A stretch of DNA of 64,000 bases from NCBI GenBank assembly GCA_934045905.1, contig OW203768.1, positions 12,056,316 through 12,120,315 on the forward strand, in the 5' to 3' direction. Each line of letters starts with the position of its first letter. Position 1 is the first letter of the stretch. The translations under genes and the position numbers were made by a program. This document shows, in pieces, positions 23,601-35,600 of the stretch. Source of the DNA: Leuctra nigra. Lineage: Eukaryota > Arthropoda > Insecta > Plecoptera > Leuctridae. Under the pieces are notes generated by a model, which worked only from the letters and a program-made list of their open reading frames with translations, did no database searches and had not been told where the DNA came from.

Positions 23601-26600
23601 TAGTGGCTCATTTGTTGACTTTCGTCTTTTGTTTCAATTTTGCAAATAGAATTTGGCAGTCAGGTACTTGTGTTGAGTTCGTGCTCTGAAAAACGAATCC
23701 TGCACAGCGATAAAGTGGCGAATGCGTTTGAAACCTGACATCTGAGCACCTGATATGAATGATATGAATATCCGACAAAAGAGTGCGTGCCTCACCGCCA
23801 TGGTACACAGGTTTTGCGTGATGTTACGTGTCAAGTGACGTAACTGCTACATCTAACCTTGAACCAGCCAGAATCTTCCTCTCCCAATAATATAATACAT
23901 TTTACATGCTATAGAAATACAGCTAATAATACTTGACAATGAGAGTTTTACTGTGTATAGATTGTAAACAGACAATGAGTGGAAAAAATAGACAACTATA
24001 CAGTGGCGTAACTTCAGCTAAGGGGGCCCCCGGGCAAAAACAAAATGTGGCCCCCCTCCCCCTATTCCTCAAAATACAATAATACATGCAATGGCGTATC
24101 CAGGATTAAATTTAGGGGGGGAGGGGCGGACATTACTAATATTTTGAAAAATCCCAGTGTAAAACAGGGGGTTCGGGGGCCCAGCCCCCGAGAAAATTTT
24201 GGATCAAGGTCATTCATTTATGTGCAATTTTGAATCGCAGTGCATAGCTATTTTGGGAAGTTAAATATCCAAAAATTAGTCTAAGAGGTTTAAGAATAGG
24301 TAATTTTATTGAACTCATTAGGATATGCAGAAATATTTTGGAATTGTAACTCAATTCTAAACATTTTGGAACGTTTTTGACATAATCTGTCTATTTTTAA
24401 GTGTTTATTTTCACATATTATTTTAAATTTGCTTATTTTCTTAGATGAAATCCTGATTTCGGGGGGAGGCATGGCCCAACGTCTATACAATACTAGTGTT
24501 GTATAGACGTTGGGCATGGCCCCCTCGGCCCACCCCTGAATACGCCCTTGAACATGCCACTTTAAAAAAAAGAAACTCACCTAAAATGTAATTCGTCTGG
24601 CTGAGATAGTTCAACGAATTTCGTGATTTATCATATGTTACATATAATTGCATGCTTCGAGGTTTTTCCAGCTTTTAAAAAAGCACGAGAAACGAACTGG
24701 ACAAGTAGGTAAACAATATATCGTTCGAGGCCCCCCCCCCCCCCCCTCCCCCTCAACAATAACGTTCGCATGAATCATTGTCAATTGGTTTTATAGCTAG
24801 AGCGCAAAGCCAAAGTGAAAACCTTTTCCATCTCAAAAATGTATAAACTTATATATTTTACAAATTTATATAAAAATAAAGCTCAGGGGGCCCCCGGGAT
24901 TTGCCCGGTCCTCCCGGGCGGTAGTTACGCCACTGCAACTATAGCTGTGTACTTCTTCGTTGTCATTAATATCAATGTTATTCTCTCATAAGTTGTTGAT
25001 GACTGTAACGAAAGACATGTAATTGATGGGCAGTTAATACTTTTCCTTCCTTTTCCAATTGTTACCGCAATTTTCGAGTGTATTACCATGTATTACATTA
25101 CTAATCATTCCTTTTTGTCAATAATGTACACTGAAAGAACAAGTAGCCAAAACATGGTGAATCAAAAACAGCTCCAGTGTATTTTAGGTCGCTTTTGTAC
25201 TGAAACAGCCCCTAAAATGTGAGCCAAAATGGCCATTATTTTCAGAAAGCCGTTTTGGCTCACATTTTAGGAGCTGTTTTAGGAAGAAAACGATCTAAAA
25301 TACACTAGAGCTGTTTCTGATTCACCCTGTTTTGGCTACTTGCTTTTACAGTGTAAGTCCATTCCCCCAACATCCCTTAACTTTCTTATCATTATTGACA
25401 TCATCAACTGTTTAGAGACGTGCGTAAACATCATCTGTCAAGATGGTAATTGTCTCATTTATCTCGCTAAAGTCAAGCAATTCCCTTGGGCTGGCGCCAA
25501 CATAGTTCATGGCGCCTATCTCAACCTTCCCACGCTATCTTTAACGCAACTGATGAGGTTGGTGCATTATAAAACCGTGTCTGGAATATTATATTTTATT
25601 GAATATCAATTTTTCTGTACCAATTCTATAACCACAAAGTGAACTATAGGACATTTTGTCACATAGGTATTTCAAGGAGAAATCGTCGTCATTTTTCGGC
25701 AATGAAATGCCATAGGTGTGCGCAGGAGGAATCATTAGGGGGGGGGGGGGGGGGCAACATGGGCGTCGGCAGGATTAATGCCAGGGGGAGAAAGTCCAGG
25801 GGGAAAAAATTCTCACGCGTGAAGGGGGGTTGTGGGGGGCGCCCCCCCCCCCCCCCACCTTGCCCCGCATGGCGTTTTTTGGCACTTCAAAATCAATTTT
25901 GAGACGTTTGGGGGCCTAATCTCTTACTTGACAAAGGGTAGCTGGGGTAAGAGTCCTCAGAAGACGCGGGACCCCGGAGGACCCCGGAGATAAAATTGTG
26001 ATCCTCAAGTGGATTTGATGGAATAGCATGGCCCTTCGAATTTCCAAATAATATTTTGGTAGAAATTTAAAAAGTGCTTGCTGTAAGTAAGCAAATTATT
26101 TTGAGCAGCCCATAAACCTAGTGCTACTTATAAAAAAAATTATACACTCGCCCATATTAAAAAAGATACACTTTTTGTACCTATATTTCAACAATAGCCG
26201 ATAATGCAACTGTACACTCTGGTGCCCATTGTATTAAATGCACCAACAATTGGTCACAGTTAATTATTACTATTTGCTATATTGTTACCATGAATAACAT
26301 TATTAGATTATCGATAAAAATTATCCATTCGTCGCGTAGATATTTCCAAGCCAGTCAGTCAGAAGATGCAGCTCCGAGGAAGATTGCTGTGAGCAGTGGA
26401 GAGTTTGAATAAATATTGTGGTCGTAGGAGGGGCAATAAAGCAAGAGTACGCGGGTGAGATGGATCCTTTTTATGTGTTGTACCTTATTGAGTGTTTATA
26501 TGTTTTTAAGTGTATTTTATAAATTGATTTTTTTGTTGAGACAGGCCGGGATGGTATTTTTTTTATGTATTTGTTAATTGTATTGTACCTAATTGAGTGT

Positions 26601-29600
26601 TTATATGTTTTTAAGTGTATTTTATAAGATGAATAATTGATTTTTTTTTAGGCGGGCTGGGATGGTATTTTTTTATGTATTTGTTAATTGTATTGTACCT
26701 AATTGAGTGTTTATATGTTTTTAAGTGTATTTTATAAGATGAATAATTGATTTTTTTTTAGGCGGGCTGGGATGGTATTTTTTTAATGTATTTGTTAATT
26801 GTATTGTACCTAATTGAGTGTTTATATGTTTTTAAGTGTATTTTTATAAGTTGAGTTGATTTTTTGTTGAGGCGGGCCGGGATGGTATTTTTTTATGTAT
26901 TTGTTAATTGTATTGTATCTTATTGAGTGTTTATATGTTTTTAAGTGTATTTTTATAAGTTGAATTGATTTTTTGTTGAGGCGAGCCGGGATGGTATTTT
27001 TTATGTGTTTGTTAATTGTATTGTACCTAATTGAGTGTTTATTTGTTTTTAAGTGTATTTTATAAGATGAATTGATTTTTTTGTTGAGATTTTTTTTCTC
27101 GGCGAGGGAATGCGAACTCTGCCTTGCTCTGGGCTTCCGAGCGCGTCCCCGGGTTGCGGATAGGGGAACGGCCTACAGGGGTGCAATCACGTAAAACGAC
27201 AACTTTCTTGTCACTGTGACAAGCTTCTTATCAATAGAGACGAGAAGATTGTCACGCGACAAGAAAGTTGTCGTTTTACATGATCGCACCCGAAGTAGGT
27301 TAGCCACGAATAAGGACTTCCAAATAAGTGGTCGCGGACAATTGAGCGGCGGTGCTAGCAGGACGGGGTGACTTGCTTAGCAGGGCAAGTCCGATGTCCA
27401 ATGACGGCATCGTGTCTAAAAACACAGCATTGCTTTTTTTTAGGCGAATAACTGCCATCATAAAACACGGGACACACTGTCAAGTAAAAGTAGAGGGTTG
27501 AATCTACGCATACCTGGGGGGGGCTCAAATTAGTTACATTGCTCGAAAATATGTTTGCTAGGCTCATAGGGGCAAGGCCCCCCGCCCCCCCCCCTCCACC
27601 GTGCGCACTATACAATTATCGGTATTAGACTCATTATTTGCCGTATCACAATTGCAATAGTAAGAAAGAAGAATGGCATTTAAATATCCAACGGATAACA
27701 GCTGTTTGTCTACACTATGGCAATGTACATAAACACACATGTCTTGAACAATTCCCTCAATAATCACGTCTAATTACTGATGTAGCGATGATTAGTACTT
27801 GCGATCAGGGACATGGCTTCCAAGGCCACGATAATCTGCGGCATGTGGCGTAGAGTCGTACATTTCATTCAGAAACGGGCTTAATTCACGTGAGAACGGG
27901 TATAATTACGTGCTAATTCAATATTCACAACCGCAACCTCTGATCAAATTAATTCATAACTACGTGTCAGTGAGTCATAAACAACAAGATTAGGATATGT
28001 CGGAGCTGGAAGGATTCTTCCATCGTGTGAGGTGATCGACAAATGTTTTCATGTCATGCTTCTTCACTTTCGAAGATCTAATCGTAACCTCTCCATGTAT
28101 TTCAAGAATTCGCTTTGTACATCAGCCAAATCACATTAATAATGTCATAAACGCATTGTATTGAAATTCAAAGACATTCTGTTATTTTGAATTCACTTCC
28201 CTTCTTTTGCAAAATCTTATGCACTGGTCTCTTTATTTTATTGCCCCTTGTTTTTGTGATGACGTTTGCCGTGTTGAGCACTCACTGACTGACACAAGTG
28301 CGAATTTATCAAACAAATTCAAATTTCAACGCGTTCTAATATCAGTCTTCGTTTTGTACCAAACGTTCTTTCTTTTTGATTGAATAGTTCCACGTGGTTC
28401 CACTATCGCACAGAAAGGCCTCTTTCGAATACATAATCTTCAAAACATTCTAAAATGTAAATGTTCACTCACTATACTCAACAATGATTGCAACAATCGT
28501 TCAGAAATAGTTTAGAAAGAACCTTTTTACAATTTTGGTGGGAGAGTGTTAAAAAAAGTATGAAAATGAAGTCTGGGAAGAATTATAACTAAATATCCGT
28601 CCTATACTGACCAAAATATACCTCCCCTTATTGTTCTCATTGAAGGTTTGTGCGAATCATCAAATGACACGTGACAAGCTCTTACCGTCTCTAAAGTCGG
28701 ACATGTTGAGGGCGACGTCAGCACCAGGAGTTACTGCCATCTCCGCCTCCGTTGACTGATCGACGAGCTCCTCACTGCCTGCCGTGGAGGCGGTGGTCGT
28801 TTCTGAAACAGAGGCACATTATTGGACGTGTAGAGGGCGACGTCACTACCATCTCCGCCTCCGTCGACTGACCGACGATCTCCTCACTGCCCGCCGTGGA
28901 GGCGGTGGTCGTTTCTGAAACACAGACACATTATTGGACGTGTAGAGGGCGACGTCACTGCCATCTCCGCCTCCGTTGACTGATCGACGACCTCCTCACT
29001 GCCTGCCGTGGAGGCGGTGGTCGTTTCTGAAACAGAGGCACTTTGTGGACGTGTAGAGGGCGACGTCACTGCCATCTCCGCCTCCGTTGACTGATCGATG
29101 ACCTCCTCACTGCCTGCCGAGGAGGCGGTGGTCGTTTCTGAAACACAGACACATTATTGGACGTGTAGAGGGCGACGTCACTGCCATCTCCGCCTCCGTT
29201 GACTGATCGATGACCTCCTCACTGCCTGCCGAGGAGGCGGTGGTCGTTTCTACTACACAGACACATTAGTGGACGTGTAGAGGGCGTTGGAGCCAGGCGT
29301 CGCCTCCCGATGGCTCAACGACCTCTTAAAAAGGCGACAGAGATAAATGAAACAATTACCATGTTTTGTCACTAGAATAATAATATATCTTACAAACTTG
29401 GCTATACACTACAGACATCAATTTAATTAATCAATCAGTACTTGAAATCCATGCTTAAGCCAAATTGAGCCAAAGATTTCAAAGTTTTCAAAGTTTTTAC
29501 TGATAGAATATTTTTGAACCTATAGCCAGGTCAGCAATAATGTGTAGTTATCTGGCATATAATGATATAAAAGTTACGGTGGATAACTCATTGTTTGATT

Positions 29601-32600
29601 AAATTCAACTGTCTCAATTAATTTTGAAGTATTATTGCCTTTTTGTATTTAGCTTAACTTTGTTTAACCAGCCTAAGGATCGAATTCTTTCGATCAACTC
29701 TTGAAATAATCCTCTAATTGAGTCATTTTCAACTCTCCATGATCCATCTGTTTATTTAATCACATCGGCAATTATAAAATCGTGAGCAACGTTGAACAAA
29801 GACAAAGAATCAAGTGATTTTTACAAAACGATAATAACACATTGGAGATGAAAATATATTTCAAGACATTCCTTGTATTGAATTCTAGATAATTGAAGTA
29901 TAATAAGCCATACAAATGACACGGTGTGGTCATCTCGTATCTGACTTGAAAAACTTGTTCTAGAGTTATTAAATGTAGTTCACGACTCTGCCGCAAGGTG
30001 GCAGCTCTTACTAGTAAACCAACTTGAATTGCCTAGTAAAAGTCAACATCACACATACAATTTCAAGTTGGACAATTTCAATTTCTAGCCAATGAAACTG
30101 CAATTTGAGTGAAACTCTGAAATCCAAATGGCTGAAAAATGAGTGTGGGAGTTTGATGGTTTATGAAAAATAATAGAGTACCTACTGTAAGTCACCTATT
30201 TTTAGAATGTGGTATTTTTATAAAAGGACATTACTAATATGTTGAAAAATCACAGTGGATAACAGGGGGTCCGGGGGGCGCAGCCCCCGAGAAAAATTTG
30301 GATCAAGGTCACTTATACCTAGGTGCAATTTTGAATCGCAGCATATCTATAGCTATTTTGGGGAAATATAAATTACAAAATATCCCAAAATTGGTGTAAG
30401 AGGTTTAAGAATAGGTAAATTTATTGAACTCATTACGTTATGCAAGTCCGGGGCGCATAGTCCCGGAAATTTTTGAAATATATGTCAATTCTAATCATTT
30501 TGGAACGTTTTTGATGATCTGTCTATTTTTAAGTGTTTTTTCACATATTATTTTAAATGTGCTTATTTTTCTGGGCAAAACCCTGATTTCGGCCCACCCC
30601 CCCCCGCCCCCCCCTGAATACGCCCTTGTACCACAGCAACCACGGTGATGTACTACCCTTTAAAGTTGAAGCTTATAATATTGCGTCTAACTCGGTAAAA
30701 AAGTCTCTTATTGACAGAGTAAAAAAGAGCACATCAATCTCTTTCAAATCATATAGATTGTCCCTTCGATACTTTACCTGTGAAGAGTGTAGCTTGCGCA
30801 GGAGGCGTCGGATCTGGAATCAAAACCCATCCGTCCGTCGACGGCGTCGGCGTCGTGGTTGTCGACGTCGTCGTCGTCGTCGTCTTAGGCGTCGTCTTAG
30901 GCGCCGTCGTCGTTGTTGACGTTGTCGTCGTCGTCTTGGGCGTCGTCGTCTTCGGCGTCGTCGCTTTTTGTGTCGTCGCTTTGGGCGTCGTTGAGGGAGT
31001 CGCGGTGGTCGCTGTGGACACAATAGACGCTTTAAGAGGGGCAATAACAGAATGAGAACGATGACAATGCCATGAGCGAAAAGTCTTTTGCCAGAGACAT
31101 AATAATCTCAATATTAGGGAAGGTTGCCTATAGATTGGAATAATTGATATTTTTTGTAAGGCCTGGTTTTAAATTAAAACTAATGACATTTTAATGAGTA
31201 TCAAGTATCTAGATAGCTATCAAGTGCTCGAAAGATAACTTTCGTTAGGTGCCAATTTGCTTAATACCTTACAGATCTCACAAAATCTTACAGGACCTTA
31301 CAGACCTGATCTTACAGAATATTAAAATGTGTCCAGTCTAATAGTTGAATGTAACGCAGGAAAGGCGTTGGCTAGAAACATGGCATGTTCTGTTACAAGG
31401 GGTTTTAGAGGGGGTTAGGGATTTTTGAGACAATATAAACAAATTTGGGATTCTGAAATGGCCGCTTTTGCTGCTATCTTTTGTTATTATAACGTGTAAA
31501 ATATAGGAGCCTGTAGAAAATTTTACACATTTTCATCTTCTGTTAACAAGTTCAAGTGTTGTGCATAATTTGGAAATGAAGAGCTCAAAATGCTCTCGTC
31601 TTTTACAAGAAAATCTTGGTATCGGGGGAGGGGGCAAGTACCCCCCCCCCCCCCCCCCCTCACTGACGATGCACTTGAGTAATGAGATACAGATGATGAC
31701 GATGATGATGCAAGGCAGGAAAGTATTATGTTAAAACGACAACGTGTTGGCCCCTAGGTACTTCCATCTTGTTCTAAAGAATGCTGCCTCACTTTTGGGT
31801 TCGTCATTTTTCCATTGAATCGACTTTTTAATTGACTGAATTAATTTAAATTATAATTGCTTCTCGTAATAATAGTCATCTTGAGCTTCTTATTTTCTAG
31901 TTGCAGTGTATAATTCTCTTCTCTGTACGAAGAGAGAAGAATCAGAATCTACATAAATAGGCTCCATTTCTTGGGGTTCACATTTACTTGAAAAATACCA
32001 TTTTACTTCAGTAATTCTTTGCTTTTAAGTGACATTTGGACAACTTCATAGCTGGTTAAACGAATGTATACCCGACGGAATGGAGCCATGTTATGTATAT
32101 TATCTTTCCCCTTCTCTCGTAATTCAATAGTAGCTGGACATAAAAATAAATATTTTTTCCGATTGATTTGACATTTCTTTCACTTTACTCAAAAAATTAG
32201 ACATTTGCGTGAGAATTTACGAAACTCGATTTTATCTAAACGATTTATTGAGTGATATATTATTCAAATTTGATTCTCTGGCCTGAAGAAACAAAGTATC
32301 GACATATAACTCTTCTTTATCTTCTTTCTGACATCTCAGCCATGAAAACAGTCACAATCAGGGAGTATCGAAATTCGTGGCTCACGTACCCAAAATAATT
32401 TTTATTTTGTTAAAAGCCATTACTTTGTTTTGCTAGTTTCTGTCCCAACCCCAAATAATATTTAAGCTAGCAAAAAGATCATCACAAAAACTTAATATAA
32501 CATTTATCATCTACATTTTTTGAAAGTTGTCGATCTTTTATTTTTACGGTTGTTAATTCTTTTCTGTGCTATTCTAGAAGGAAAAAACACAAATACATTG

Positions 32601-35600
32601 GGATATTTGCAATTGTAGGTAGATCCAAAAATACACTTTGAAGTTTGGATAACTAGAATGGTTCGCTTTTTGCTTGTAATTCGTAGGTATACTGTTGACA
32701 AATTAAAAATTGTTAAACCGTCCCGAAAATGGAGCCTTTTGTTTGGTATTTTCTCACAATATAAAACAAATATAACAATTTTTCATAACATTTTTTGGAA
32801 GTTGTCGATTTTTTATTTTTAAGATGGTTAATTCTTTTCTGTGCTACCTACTCTAGAAGGAAGAAAACACAAAAACCACATTGTTATATTTATAATTTAT
32901 GCTCCAAAAATCCACTTTGCAGTTTGGTAAACCAGAATGGTTCGCTTTTTTGCTTGACATTCGTAGGTATGACAAATTAAACATTCCGAGGTAACCTGCG
33001 AAATAAAAACGCGCACCCCGACTGGGAATCGAACCCAGATCCTTCGGGTTTCCGGCCCTATGCTTTAACCATTAAGCTATCGGGACGCATTCTTAATCAG
33101 CAGGTTGGGTTGCCATACAACTCTTGCGAGTCCGAGTATCTGACCCATACACGAAGACTGAAGCACTTCGACTTCCTTTGACAACGTGAATAAATCTCTC
33201 TCGAATGGCTATGCTCAAACTTCTGAGCTACGAGTGGATTATTTGATAATGATGGAAAATGTAGTGAATCTCTCACTTAGGGATGGTGTTTTGGAGGTAA
33301 CCTGCGAAATAAAAACGCGCACCCCGACTGGGTTCGATTCCCAGTCGGGGTGCGCGTTTTTATTTCGCAGGTTACCTCTGAAACACCTTCCCTTAGTGAG
33401 AGATTCACTACATTTTCCATCATTATCAAATTAAACATTGCTAAACCATCCCGATAATGGAGCCTTCTGTTTGTATTCCGCCGCTGCACAGAAAGTAACG
33501 CCGGTCACGTGTCCTCTACTCCAATGACCTGTATCAGAGTGCGACCAGGTTGGTATGCAAACTGCGTCTGGCCGAGTGCCATGCAATCTAACTGTAACTG
33601 CCGATCCGCTACATTCTATCTCTCTGAGCGGTGTGTATTACAACCGACGTCGTGTGTTCGAGGCTGTTTTATGTCTGAGCAGATAGCACGCGACGGTTGT
33701 TGCATTGTCTTCATGAGATGCAGTCGGTAAAGTCTATGCAAAACAGTTCTAAAAGGGTTTGGAACGTTTTGGGCAAGGCGGGAAAAGAGAAATGGAACGT
33801 TTGCAATTTAAACTGAAAATTCGAATAATCAAAGAATTTGAAAAAATGGATTCGAACGTTTGGTCACGTTGACGAACATCGATATTTAAACTGAAATTTT
33901 GAAGAATAGGAATAACATTATGGGAACTTTGTCAGGATAACAAAAGCGAAATTTATTCGAATAAGACAAGAATTTGACAGACAGGTTGAAACTTTTTAGT
34001 CAAGATTTCAAAAACCAGGGGCTGGATTCACAAAGGAAACTTTATGACCAAAAAATCTAATATCGATATTAGCTATTACCATAGTATATTCATCTACATA
34101 GTAGCGTCACTTAGCTAATTTAACATTGGCGCGCTAGTTTCAAATGTCGACGGTGGCGCCCCTAGTAACCACAGTAGTAAACAGCACTTCAACGTTGACA
34201 TTTGCATGTAAACACAGCCAAGATTGACGTCTTTTTGCATAATTTCACCATTTACTATTAAATAGTGCTGCTTGTGACATGTGACACTTAGTACACAATA
34301 TAAAATGGTATAGTTAGCTTCACGTAAATCAGTTTTTGTTGCAAAATACTGTGAAATTCGAAAGATAGAAGACATCACGGCGCGGCGCAGAGACTGGATG
34401 AAGGTTAGTTCACTTATTTTCTCTCCCATAAATTAACTGAGTAAGATGCATACTTTTCGTTTAAGTTAATTAATTATACCTATAATTTATCTTTAAACAT
34501 AGATTTGGAGAAACAGTCCGGATTCTGATCTCGCCCGACAACTGACAGTTCGTGACGAAAGAAGAATGATACGACAGTCTTGGCAGAGGCGGCCTAGGCT
34601 CAGCCTACAAAGTTGAAACTAAGACCAACAAAGAAGACCAACTAACTGTCAAACAGTTTGAATGCAGTTCAGTCAAACCTACGATCACCACACGTCAAAC
34701 TGGAAGACTTTACACTTCTTCATACCTAGGTATATTGAACAATAAGTTTGACTTTCGCCAATACAAGCTGACAAATTGCAAGAAGAAGATTTCGATGTGA
34801 AGTGTTGTTGTTTAGTGTGTTGGATGTCTGTGGTAGGAAAAGTGTCTTCTCTTTGTTTGGCTTGTATCTGTATATTCTACGATCTGTAAGGTAGGCTAAC
34901 TGAATAAACATTTATCTAAATCACGGCTTGCACTATTCAATAAAAAGTGACTTACCTACCTACCTATTTCTAAGTAGCATAGTTTTACCTCAAAACAATT
35001 TGATTCTAGTGAAATACTTTTTGATCACAATGTTGACAGTGAGTATCAAGATGTATATTATGTCTATATCTAGGTAACACATAGGTAGTGTAGTATGATA
35101 TAATATCTAGGCATAATACCTCATAGGTTTGGCACCTCAAATTGAGTTGTAATAGCATCCAAAGGTAACACTAATCTTATTGGGTGTGCATTTGCACATT
35201 AGTCTACCTCAAAGTGTTTTGTGCAAAGAGAGCTGTGTTTTATTTGGAATCTGAAATTAACTGTTCAATCATTTCTACTTGTGTTAATAAAGCCATGAAA
35301 GACACATAGGCATTGGGAATAATAAAATAATGTATGTATTTTTTGTAATAGACTGACCAATCTAGGACCAACTGACTAAACCTGCTACAGTAACACTTGC
35401 CAATTATAATTGCATTTATAGCGTGTAATATCATTGAATGTAATAAATATTAAATAGTTATATCATGAGTTTTCTTTGAATTACAAAAATGATTTAATAT
35501 CATAAATATTTATCAAATATATTGCGAATTCACTGAGCCATTTGAATTTCTGGCGGCAATTTTTCATCCCATGAAAATGAGTTGCACTAAGGTGGCTACT

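Larger units (their letters stand above)
24001..24935. mobile_element. hAT-like element with TIR CAGTGGCGTAACT
   Basis: Termini CAGTGGCGTAACTTC and GTAGTTACGCCACTG, flanked by a perfect 8-bp duplication CAACTATA (23993-24000 and 24936-24943). No transposase ORF. It contains a second element (24089-24551), which in turn holds a 36-bp element (24477-24512). Confidence 0.88.

Noticed and set aside
30780..31055. Val-rich + strand ORF opposite the Thr-rich exon
   Set aside because: Shadow of the GTC/GAC-rich complement of the Thr codons; the minus strand has matching splice sites and phases.
33015..33088. Functional tRNA gene on the minus strand
   Set aside because: Cloverleaf arms are recognisable, but position 33 is C, the anticodon stem has a mismatch, and it lies inside a SINE flanked by a 13-bp target duplication.
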